From Deltaproteobacteria bacterium (GTDB lineage Bacteria; Myxococcota; Polyangia; Haliangiales; Haliangiaceae): 6,011 nt of DNA. A model generated the notes under the pieces. That model worked only from the letters and a program-made list of their open reading frames with translations, was not told where the DNA came from and made no database searches. This document shows, one piece after another, positions 1-5,298 of this stretch (positions are counted from its first letter, which is position 1; every line of letters starts with the position of its first letter). Both the position numbers and the translations under genes were made by a program. The stretch spans positions 1-6,011 of the forward strand of contig JAGSPR010000405.1 of NCBI GenBank assembly GCA_018262455.1, read 5' to 3'.

Positions 1-194
1 GCGACTGCAACCCGACGAAGACGGCGCTCGGTTGCGTCGGCGATGGCAGCGAGCACGTGTTCACCGATCGCAACGGCCCCGATCCGATCAATCCGATCAT
101 CACGCCGTCGAACCAGTTCGAGAACCCGGTCACTCAAGGCACGTTCAAGTCGAACTACATGCTGTTCATGCTCGGCTTCACGACCTGGTTCTGA
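1..194 (+). CDS. C-terminal fragment of a probable outer-membrane beta-barrel protein
   Basis: This gene enters from the left edge. The reading frame begins at base 3 and gives 63 residues before the TGA at 192-194. The last 13 residues (NYMLFMLGFTTWF) alternate hydrophobic and polar residues and end in Phe. This is the usual pattern of the final beta-strand (beta-signal) recognised by the BAM complex in Gram-negative outer-membrane proteins. The stretch before it is rich in Asp, Asn, Pro and Gly, with two Cys at fragment residues 2 and 11, as expected of an extracellular loop or turn. The frame has the same GC3-biased codon use as its neighbours. The rest of the gene is missing, so the family cannot be named. 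The beta-barrel assignment rests on the C-terminus alone; a secreted protein with a chance terminal Phe is the alternative. A GC hairpin begins within the stop codon. Confidence 0.6.
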   Translation, partial: DCNPTKTALGCVGDGSEHVFTDRNGPDPINPIITPSNQFENPVTQGTFKSNYMLFMLGFTTWF

Positions 195-223
195 GCCCGC
201 GCGCGGCGCGCAAACCCGGGCTC
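193..223 (+). terminator. GC-rich hairpin at the end of the beta-barrel gene, possible terminator
   Basis: GAGCCCG (193-199) pairs perfectly with CGGGCTC (217-223). The 17-base loop contains a further short CGCG/CGCG inverted repeat (200-203 and 207-210). The left arm overlaps the stop codon of the upstream gene. No T-tract follows, so this is not a canonical intrinsic terminator; it may act as a 3'-end stabiliser or as a weak or Rho-assisted terminator. Confidence 0.4.
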
Positions 224-274
224 GAGCATGGGCATCCCGACGGTGGAAACCAGGTCCCTCGCCCGGCCAACCCG

Positions 275-283
275 TGTCATAGT
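275..283 (+). promoter_or_regulatory. Extended -10 element for the TM2-like gene, predicted leaderless start
   Basis: TGT followed by CATAGT matches the extended -10 form TGnTAnnnT except at the first hexamer base. The hexamer (278-283) ends six bases before the ATG at 290, so transcription would begin at or next to the A of the start codon. No Shine-Dalgarno sequence lies between, and no convincing -35 is seen 17 bases upstream. The remaining bases of the 195-289 gap hold only the hairpin described separately. Confidence 0.4.
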
Positions 284-289
284 CCCTCC

Positions 290-553
290 ATGAGCAAGGC
301 CCTGGTTCGACGGTCGGGCGGCGGCAAAGGTAGCGGCGTCGTCCCCGCGGTGTGCAGCGCGGTGATTCCGGGCGTCGGACAGCTCGTCAACGGCGAGACT
401 GACAAGGCGATCGGCGTGTTCGCGGTCGCGGTGATCTCCGGTGCGAGCGTCGTAGGCGCGATCCCGATCATCGGCGCGGTGGCCGGTCTCGTGGGCGCCG
501 CGACGTGGCTCTACGGCGTCGCCGATGCCTACGTGCAGGGCAAGAAGAAGTAG
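290..553 (+). CDS. Small TM2-like integral membrane protein, 87 residues
   Basis: The protein has a basic N-terminus (MSKALVRRSGGGKG), then a hydrophobic segment leading into IPGVGQLVNGETDKAIG (residues 26-42). Two hydrophobic stretches follow (about 41-58 and 59-76), separated by a Pro-containing turn. It ends with WLYGVADAYVQGKKK. The PG-x-GQ-x-x-NGE-x-x-K-x-I motif followed by membrane helices and a terminal W-x-Y-x-x-x-DAY matches small TM2-like bacterial membrane proteins, whose function is mostly unknown. The frame stays open upstream to about base 32, but that part overlaps the end of the beta-barrel gene in another frame and reads as Arg/His-rich shadow sequence. The ATG at 290 is therefore the sensible start. 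It has no Shine-Dalgarno and sits directly behind a -10-like element, so a leaderless transcript is likely. The gene stands alone; nothing ties it to the neighbouring ATPase operon. Confidence 0.75.
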   Translation: MSKALVRRSGGGKGSGVVPAVCSAVIPGVGQLVNGETDKAIGVFAVAVISGASVVGAIPIIGAVAGLVGAATWLYGVADAYVQGKKK

Positions 554-645
554 CCAGAAGCGCCCCGGAAGGGTCGAGGCGCAACCAGCAGCAGGTTTCA
601 GTCAACGCTGACCGTTTCTTTTGCTAAGGTCGGACGAGGTAATTC
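554..645 (+). promoter_or_regulatory. Intergenic region with promoter and RBS of the moxR-like operon
   Basis: TGC followed by TAAGGT (622-630) fits an extended -10 (TGnTAnnnT). GAGG (636-639), six bases before the ATG at 646, is a good ribosome binding site. The predicted transcript start (about 636-637) falls on that site, so the true leader may begin elsewhere. GTCAAC/GCTGAC (601-612) is an imperfect 12-bp palindrome with one mismatch over the -35 zone and could be an operator. Further upstream GCGCC (560-564) and GGCGC (578-582) can form a 5-bp stem with a 13-base loop and no T-tract, a weak terminator candidate for the preceding gene. Confidence 0.4.
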
Positions 646-1470
646 ATGTCCGACGTCTTCGATCAGTTCCAGGGCACTGATAGCTACATCGCCTCCGACG
701 AGCTGCGGCACGCCGTCAATGTCGCCGTCGCGCTCGCGAGACCCCTGCTCGTCCGCGGGGAGCCAGGCACCGGCAAGACGTTGCTTGCCGAGAACCTCGC
801 GCGGTCGCTCGGGCTGCCGCTGATCCGGTGGCACGTCAAGTCGACGACCAAGGCCAGGGATGGGCTCTACGTCTACGACACCGTCGCGCGGCTCCACGAC
901 AGCCGGTTCAATAGCGGCGACGTGCGCGATATCGCGAAGTACATCAAGCTCGGCCCGCTGGGCCAGGCGCTCGATGCGGACTCGCGGGTCGTCCTGCTGA
1001 TCGACGAGATCGACAAGGCCGACATCGAGTTCCCGAACGACCTGCTCCTCGAGATCGACGCCATGCGGTTCTGGATCGACGAGACCGGTCGCGAGGTGGT
1101 CGCCAAGCAGCGGCCGGTCGTCATCATCACGTCGAACAACGAGAAGGAGCTCCCCGACGCATTCCTGCGCCGCTGCGTGTTCCACTACATCCAGTTCCCG
1201 ACGCGCGAGCTGATGGCCGAGATCGTCCGCGTCCATCACCCCGACATCACCGACCGCGTGCTCGACAACGCGCTCGAGATGTTCTTCGGGCTTCGAGCCA
1301 CGCCGAAGCTGCGCAAGAAGCCCTCGACCTCCGAGCTGATCGACTGGATCTGCGCGCTCAAGAAGGCGGGCGTCGACCTGTCGCGGGTGTCCGGCGGCAT
1401 CCCGTTCCTCGGTACGTTGCTCAAGACCGAACAGGACGTCGAGCTCGTGGGGAAGCGCGCGAAGGCCTGA
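646..1470 (+). CDS. MoxR-family AAA+ ATPase, partner of the following VWA protein
   Basis: This is a 274-residue cytoplasmic AAA+ ATPase. Visible motifs are Walker A GEPGTGKT (38-45), Walker [11 protein letters not shown] (117-126), sensor 1 in TSNN (162-165) and the Arg-finger region FLRRC (173-177). The order and length are normal for compact MoxR proteins, which pair with VWA-domain proteins and use ATP hydrolysis in chaperone-like maturation of client complexes. In carboxydotrophs the equivalent pair, CoxD/CoxE, assists assembly of the Mo-Cu CO dehydrogenase site. No cox genes are visible here, so the client is unknown. The ATG at 646 is supported by GAGG six bases upstream and by the N-terminus, which starts directly with a typical short helix. 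One base separates its stop from the next gene, so the two are co-transcribed and probably translationally coupled. Family assignment is firm; physiological role is not. Confidence 0.93.
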   Translation: MSDVFDQFQGTDSYIASDELRHAVNVAVALARPLLVRGEPGTGKTLLAENLARSLGLPLIRWHVKSTTKARDGLYVYDTVARLHDSRFNSGDVRDIAKYIKLGPLGQALDADSRVVLLIDEIDKADIEFPNDLLLEIDAMRFWIDETGREVVAKQRPVVIITSNNEKELPDAFLRRCVFHYIQFPTRELMAEIVRVHHPDITDRVLDNALEMFFGLRATPKLRKKPSTSELIDWICALKKAGVDLSRVSGGIPFLGTLLKTEQDVELVGKRAKA

Positions 1471-1471
1471 C

Positions 1472-2695
1472 GTGCTGATCGACTTCCTGTTCGAGCTGCG
1501 CAAGAAGCGGCTGCCCGTATCGACGCACGAGTGGATGGCGCTCATGGAGGCGATGGCGCTCGGGCTGCACGAGAGCTCGCTCGACGGCTTCTATCACCTG
1601 TGCCGCACGATCTGCATCAAGGACATCGCGCACTACGACGCGTACGACGAGGCGTTCCTCGCGTACTTCAAGGATGTCCACACCGACGCGCTGAGCCTCA
1701 CCGAGCAGCTGCGCGCGTGGCTCGCCGATCCGCGCAACCTCGAGGGCCTGACCGACGAGCAGCGCCAGGCGCTGCAGGATCTCGATCTCGAGAAGTTGCG
1801 CGAGTTGTTCGAGCAGCGGCTCAAGGAGCAGAAGGAGCGCCACGACGGCGGGAACCGCTGGATCGGCACCGGCGGGACCTCGCCATTCGGCAACAGCGGC
1901 AAGAACCCCACCGGCATGCGCGTCGGGGGTGGCGGGAGCCGGAGCGCGATGGCCGTCGCCGACGAGCGCCGGTTCAAGGAATACCGCCGCGACGTCGTGC
2001 TCGACGTTCGCCAGATCGACGTCGCTCTGCGGGGGCTGCGCAGGCTCGGACGCGAGGGTGCCGAAGAGGAGCTCGATCTCGACGAGACCGTCGACAAGAC
2101 GTGCCGCAACGCGGGCGACATCGACATCGTGTTCCGGCCGCCGCGCCGCAACCGAGTCAAGGTCGTGCTGCTGATGGACGTCGGCGGCTCGATGGATCCG
2201 CACTCGGAGCTGATGAGCCGGCTGTTCACGGCTGCGTCGCGGTCGGGTCGGTTCGCGAAGTTCCGCAGCTACTACTTCCACAACTGCATCTACAACACGA
2301 TCTACGAGGACGCGCAGTTCCGCAAAGGCCTGCCGGTCGCGGACCTGCTGTCGAACAGCGATCGCGACGAGAAGCTCGTGATCGTGGGCGACGCGCTGAT
2401 GCATCCGGCCGAGCTGCTCGATCCGGGCGGCTCGATGTACCTGTATGCCCAGAACCGGGCGTCGGGGATCGAGTGGCTGCGCCGGCTCTCGGCCCACTTT
2501 CGCAGCGCCGCGTGGCTCAATCCCGAGCCCGAGCGATTCTGGTCCGGCACCACGATCGAGGTGATCGCGAGCGTCTTCGGGATGTGGCCGCTCACGCTCG
2601 ATGGGCTCGCTCAATCGGTGCGTTACCTGGTGCGCGGCGGCGAGCGGCCGAAGGTCGGCGATCCGTCCAAGTGGATGAAGGCCGTCGCGGGCTAG
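1472..2695 (+). CDS. CoxE-type VWA-domain protein
   Basis: This is a 407-residue protein starting at GTG 1472, one base after the upstream stop. GAAGG (1461-1465), inside the end of the upstream gene, serves as ribosome binding site with a six-base gap. The N-terminal 125 residues are helical and charged. Residues 126-160 form a Gly/Asn/Ser-rich linker with GTGGTSPFG. The VWA domain follows from about 228, with MDVGGSMD at 235-242. The metal-site motif is therefore D236-x-G-x-S240 rather than the classical DxSxS, a form I associate with the CoxE-like branch. YYFHNC (267-272) and GDA (306-308, D307 a likely second metal-site residue) also fit that branch. Such proteins act with a MoxR ATPase, probably as a client adaptor or assembly factor in the cytoplasm; no signal peptide or membrane helix is seen. 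The last four bases overlap the stop of the convergent lipoprotein gene. Confidence 0.9.
   Translation: MLIDFLFELRKKRLPVSTHEWMALMEAMALGLHESSLDGFYHLCRTICIKDIAHYDAYDEAFLAYFKDVHTDALSLTEQLRAWLADPRNLEGLTDEQRQALQDLDLEKLRELFEQRLKEQKERHDGGNRWIGTGGTSPFGNSGKNPTGMRVGGGGSRSAMAVADERRFKEYRRDVVLDVRQIDVALRGLRRLGREGAEEELDLDETVDKTCRNAGDIDIVFRPPRRNRVKVVLLMDVGGSMDPHSELMSRLFTAASRSGRFAKFRSYYFHNCIYNTIYEDAQFRKGLPVADLLSNSDRDEKLVIVGDALMHPAELLDPGGSMYLYAQNRASGIEWLRRLSAHFRSAAWLNPEPERFWSGTTIEVIASVFGMWPLTLDGLAQSVRYLVRGGERPKVGDPSKWMKAVAG
2692..2695. other. Shared CTAG: overlapping convergent stop codons
   Basis: TAG at 2693-2695 ends the VWA gene on the plus strand, and the complementary TAG (2694-2692) ends the lipoprotein gene on the minus strand. 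The palindromic CTAG supplies both stops. There is no intergenic space for a terminator, so each transcript must run into the opposing gene. Confidence 0.9.
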
Positions 2696-3141
2696 CGGAT
2701 CAGTTCGCTGCCCGCGGGTACTGCGCCGAGCCGTGCGATCGTCGCGGTCACGAGCGTGCCCGCGCAGGCATCGTCATGGCCTCCGATCATCGCCGAGAAC
2801 CGGACGTCCAGGCGCGTCGCCGCGACCCCGATGTGTTCGCCGGTCCCGCGCGTGGCGACGTCGCTCCAGCCTTCGCGGGTCAGCGTACCCATCACACGCT
2901 TCACGGCATCAGGCTCGTCGATGCACCACCGTACGAAGGTCTGCGAGTCTCCGCGCGACCGGGTCTGCAGCAGCTTCGCAGCGGGGAGGTCGGGCACGAG
3001 GAGCCGGGCAGGTCCGGCGCCAGCGTCCGAGCCGGCGCGCTGCGATCCGGCTGCAGAGGTGGCCGCCGGCGGCCGGTCGTCGGCCCGGCAACCGGTGAGC
3101 CCAACGAGCCCCCCGGAGACGATCGCCGCGAGCACGTGCAC
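2692..3141 (-). CDS. Small predicted lipoprotein of unknown function
   Basis: This is a 149-residue product starting at GTG (3141-3139), five bases downstream of the stop of the PilZ-PEGA gene. It has no visible Shine-Dalgarno, so translation probably depends on coupling. The N-terminus is hydrophobic and ends in the lipobox LTGC (15-18), with Cys18 the expected lipidated residue. The n-region has no Lys or Arg, which is unusual. The frame is open further upstream and would add basic residues (RLRQAVAT), but I find no ATG, GTG or TTG there near enough to use. After the Cys comes a disordered Ala/Gly/Ser/Pro linker (about 19-46), then a compact domain of about 100 residues with Cys73 and Cys126, which could form a periplasmic disulfide. 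I do not recognise the domain. A second GTG at residue 3 is an alternative start. Location is probably the outer-membrane periplasmic face. Confidence 0.75.
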   Translation of the reverse strand: MHVLAAIVSGGLVGLTGCRADDRPPAATSAAGSQRAGSDAGAGPARLLVPDLPAAKLLQTRSRGDSQTFVRWCIDEPDAVKRVMGTLTREGWSDVATRGTGEHIGVAATRLDVRFSAMIGGHDDACAGTLVTATIARLGAVPAGSELIR

Positions 3142-3146
3142 CGTGG

Positions 3147-5168
3147 CTACGGCTTGACGAAGTCGGGGGTCGGCTCGGTCGGCGCGGCAGAGCCCGAGCC
3201 CGCGGGAGCCGGCGGTGCCGACGATCCTGCGTTCGATCCCTGCTCGGCGGAGCCAGCGTTCGACCCAGCATTCGAGCCAGCATTCGAGCCAGCATTCGAG
3301 CCAGCATTCGAGCCAGCATTCGAGCCAGCATTCGTCCCCGCGCCGGTGTTCGGAGGACGGCTGATCTGGATCTGGACCTGGAGCTGCCCGTTGACCTTGG
3401 CAACGAGCTGCGCCGCCTCTTCGACGAAGCCGGCCGTGTCGACGACCCTCTCGATCGACTTGTAGCCGTTCTTGCGCAGACCGATCCGCACGGTCTTCTT
3501 CGCCGCCTGCGCCTTCGTGAGCTCGACGTCGAACGGCGTCGAGTGACCGATCGCGGCACCATCGACCGAGATCAGCGCGCCCGTCGGTTCGCTCGTGACC
3601 GAGATGACCCGCGGCTTGGCGACGAGCTTGGCGGCGACCTTGTCTTGCCCGCCCTTGAGCTCGAGCTCGAGTGTGAGGTAGCCGGGCGCGATCACGCGCG
3701 CGCGGTACTGCTTGTCCTTCTCGAGCTTGGCCTTGAAGGGCGCGGGACCGGTCAGCGTGGTGCCCACGATCTCGACCGTGGACTTGTCGACGCTCGAGCT
3801 GATCTCGGTGTCAACCAGCGCTGCCACCGGCACGGCGCTGCCCGCGGCACTGCCGGGGTTCTCGGCGCTACCGGCGCTACCGCTGGAGCCGCCGGCGGCA
3901 ATTGGGTCGCGAATGGCGGCGGACCCCGCAGACCCCGATCCGGCCGCGAGGTTCGTCGAGCCGCCGCCCACCGGGTTGGTGTCATCAGCGACCCGGTCAC
4001 GCAGCACGAAGAACCACACGCCTGCACCGATCGCCGCGAGCAACACCAGCACGAGGATGGCGATCGGCGCGGCGGAGGACTTCTTCTCCGGCATCCGGGC
4101 CGATTCCGTGGGCTCGGTCGCGATCGCGGACATCCCCGAAGGCCGGGTCAGCGCATCCCGCATCGCGGGTGGCGCGGTTGGGCCGGGCCGGGTCGGCGAG
4201 GTCGGGCCGGGCCGGGTTGGCACGTGCACGGGCTCCATCCCGAGCTTGGTCTTCGCGAGCTTCTCCATCGGATCGCTCGGCGTCTCGGTCCGCGGCGATG
4301 GCGAGGTATCGAGCAGGCGAGGCGGCTTCGGGCCCGGTGCGCTCGTCTCGGGGGGGCTGGGCAAGGGCGGCGTGGAGTCGCGATCGACCGCCGGCAACGA
4401 TCGCTCGCTGCCTCGACCGCTCGCGAACCCCGGCGAGGTGCCGGCGGGATTCGATGGCTCGGGTGGTTCCGCGAGCGTCGAGTCCGCGCGTTCATGGGGA
4501 CCGCGGCGTGCCGCGAGCTCGTCTCGCGGCGACAGGATGCTCTGCGGGGTCGATTCCGCGGTCTGGGCGATCAGGTCATCGAGCGCGCGGACCTTGGTTG
4601 CTTCTTCGAAGGCCTCCTCCGGGAACTCGTCCGCGTCGGAGTGAAACGGCATCGGCTTGGGCAGCGGCGTGTTCTGATCGAGGAACCCCTCCGGCTGCCG
4701 GCGGTTCGGCTTGCTGTCCGAACCGAACAGCGCCTCCTGGACCGGCGCCGGTGCAACACGGGTCGGCGTATCCGCGAACATCGGCGGCTTCGTGGTCTCG
4801 CCCGGCGAGCGCTGTGGTGCTTGCTTGGCCTTCTCGGCGAGGATCCTCTCGAGGACCGCCTGACTGCCGTCGGCGAGTCGATCGAATCGGACGCCCATGC
4901 CGGGGGCGATCGCGGGCCGGCTTGGATCGTTCTCGCGGGTCCAGACCACCGTGCCCTCGCCACCGATCAATGGTGACGCGTCACGGAGCTGGAACTCGAA
5001 TCGCATCTGCGTGCCGACCGCGAGTGGCTCCTTCGTACGGATGAAGATGCCGCCCTGACTGACGTCGACGGCATAGCGCTCGATGAACTGTTCGAGCGTC
5101 TCGCTCTTGAACTTGATCTTGAGCGTGACCGGCGTGCGTTTTCCCTGTCGGGTGTTTGGATCGACCAA
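3147..5168 (-). CDS. PilZ domain - transmembrane - PEGA protein with Ser-Asn-Ala-Gly repeats
   Basis: This is a 673-residue single-pass membrane protein. Residues 1-110 form a PilZ domain of the Myxococcus paralogous type (TIGR02266 style). It carries both c-di-GMP-binding signatures: RQGKR (7-11, RxxxR) and DVSQGG (35-40, DxSxxG); GMGVRF (90-95) closes the domain. Residues 115-365 are a disordered Pro/Ser/Thr linker, including two TRPGPT repeats (318-331) and an acidic patch ending EEATKV (188-193). A hydrophobic helix spans about 368-389. A Gly/Ser/Ala linker follows, then two beta-rich PEGA-like units (about 455-517 and 519-590), the second with SEPTGALISVDG (526-537). The tail has seven NAG(S/T) tetrapeptides (612-639). 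The start is TTG at 5168-5166, supported by GGGAG (5179-5175) six bases upstream. PilZ should be cytoplasmic and PEGA periplasmic. Domain calls are sequence-based; the role as a c-di-GMP relay to the envelope is inference. Confidence 0.88.
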   Translation of the reverse strand: MVDPNTRQGKRTPVTLKIKFKSETLEQFIERYAVDVSQGGIFIRTKEPLAVGTQMRFEFQLRDASPLIGGEGTVVWTRENDPSRPAIAPGMGVRFDRLADGSQAVLERILAEKAKQAPQRSPGETTKPPMFADTPTRVAPAPVQEALFGSDSKPNRRQPEGFLDQNTPLPKPMPFHSDADEFPEEAFEEATKVRALDDLIAQTAESTPQSILSPRDELAARRGPHERADSTLAEPPEPSNPAGTSPGFASGRGSERSLPAVDRDSTPPLPSPPETSAPGPKPPRLLDTSPSPRTETPSDPMEKLAKTKLGMEPVHVPTRPGPTSPTRPGPTAPPAMRDALTRPSGMSAIATEPTESARMPEKKSSAAPIAILVLVLLAAIGAGVWFFVLRDRVADDTNPVGGGSTNLAAGSGSAGSAAIRDPIAAGGSSGSAGSAENPGSAAGSAVPVAALVDTEISSSVDKSTVEIVGTTLTGPAPFKAKLEKDKQYRARVIAPGYLTLELELKGGQDKVAAKLVAKPRVISVTSEPTGALISVDGAAIGHSTPFDVELTKAQAAKKTVRIGLRKNGYKSIERVVDTAGFVEEAAQLVAKVNGQLQVQIQISRPPNTGAGTNAGSNAGSNAGSNAGSNAGSNAGSNAGSAEQGSNAGSSAPPAPAGSGSAAPTEPTPDFVKP
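3253..3336 (-). repeat. Seven-unit 12-bp tandem repeat encoding Ser-Asn-Ala-Gly
   Basis: Plus-strand unit CCAGCATTCGAG. The five units between 3265 and 3324 are identical; the first (3253-3264, GTTCGAC variant) and the last (3325-3336, ending TTCGTC) are degenerate. On the minus strand each unit reads TCG-AAT-GCT-GGC (Ser-Asn-Ala-Gly), in frame with the PilZ-PEGA gene. The exact nucleotide identity of neighbouring units, with no synonymous drift, points to recent expansion by slippage or unequal recombination. The 12-bp period preserves the frame whatever the copy number. Confidence 0.95.
4180..4217 (-). repeat. Direct repeat in the Pro-rich linker of the PilZ-PEGA protein
   Basis: GGGCCGGGCCGGGT occurs at 4180-4193 and again at 4204-4217, a 24-bp offset equal to eight codons. 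It encodes the doubled TRPGPT motif of the linker. It is probably a simple in-frame duplication within disordered sequence. Confidence 0.75.
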
Positions 5169-5174
5169 GGCAAT

Positions 5175-5179
5175 CTCCC
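5175..5179 (-). promoter_or_regulatory. Shine-Dalgarno that fixes the TTG start of the PilZ-PEGA gene
   Basis: On the minus strand GGGAG lies six bases upstream of TTG (5168-5166). The protein from this TTG begins MVDPNTRQGKR, placing the RxxxR motif at residue 7, normal for an N-terminal PilZ domain. No better ATG exists nearby that would keep this motif. Confidence 0.7.
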
Positions 5180-5225
5180 GGAATCGACGCTTCGCACCCC
5201 TCGCGCAAGGCTCCGATTTGTCTCG

Positions 5226-5254
5226 ATTCTATGTCGAGGGGGCGGCGCATGCAA
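5226..5254 (-). promoter_or_regulatory. Sigma70-type promoter for the PilZ-PEGA/lipoprotein operon
   Basis: On the minus strand TTGCAT (5254-5249) and TAGAAT (5231-5226) are separated by 17 bases. The -10 matches TATAAT at five of six positions; the -35 keeps the TTG. Transcription would start near 5219, leaving a leader of about 50 bases before the TTG start. CTCGA (5222-5226) and TCGAG (5234-5238) form an inverted repeat that brackets the -10 and could bind a regulator. Confidence 0.55.
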
Positions 5255-5272
5255 CGCACCTGCGCTTTTGTG

Positions 5273-5293
5273 TATGGTCGTGGCTCAAAGAGG
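5273..5293 (+). promoter_or_regulatory. -10 element and RBS for the biotin carboxylase gene
   Basis: TATGGT (5273-5278) is a plausible -10. A transcript from about 5285 would carry AAAGAGG (5287-5293), five bases before the ATG at 5299. The -35 zone for a 17-18 base spacer falls on about 5249-5255, the same bases as the -35 of the minus-strand promoter, so the two divergent promoters may compete or share a regulator. Confidence 0.5.
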
Positions 5294-5298
5294 CAGTT

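Noticed and set aside
32..289. N-terminal extension of the TM2-like protein upstream of ATG 290
   Set aside because: The added residues are Arg/His-rich and overlap the beta-barrel gene end out of frame. The recognisable protein begins at the ATG at 290.
598..1545. A 315-codon minus-strand open frame opposite the MoxR gene
   Set aside because: It is complementary to a gene with Walker A, Walker B and sensor motifs, and its own translation contains no recognisable domain.
1421..2614. A 397-codon minus-strand open frame opposite the VWA gene
   Set aside because: It is antisense to a gene with clear VWA motifs; its composition is shadow-like (Arg, Val, Leu, Glu, Asp rich) with no recognisable motif.
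3253..3336. CRISPR-like or regulatory iteron array
   Set aside because: The 12-bp units are directly adjacent without spacers, are in frame with a coding gene, and encode a regular tetrapeptide. It is a coding tandem repeat.
1531..3465. A 644-codon plus-strand open frame across the VWA gene and beyond
   Set aside because: It overlaps the VWA gene in another frame, is extremely rich in Arg/Ala, and has no domain. It is a by-product of high GC, which removes stops. The VWA and minus-strand genes explain the region.
3543..4976. A 477-codon plus-strand open frame opposite the PilZ-PEGA gene
   Set aside because: It is Arg/Gly-rich with no motif. The minus strand carries the PilZ motifs, a TM helix and PEGA signature in one continuous frame with a supported start.
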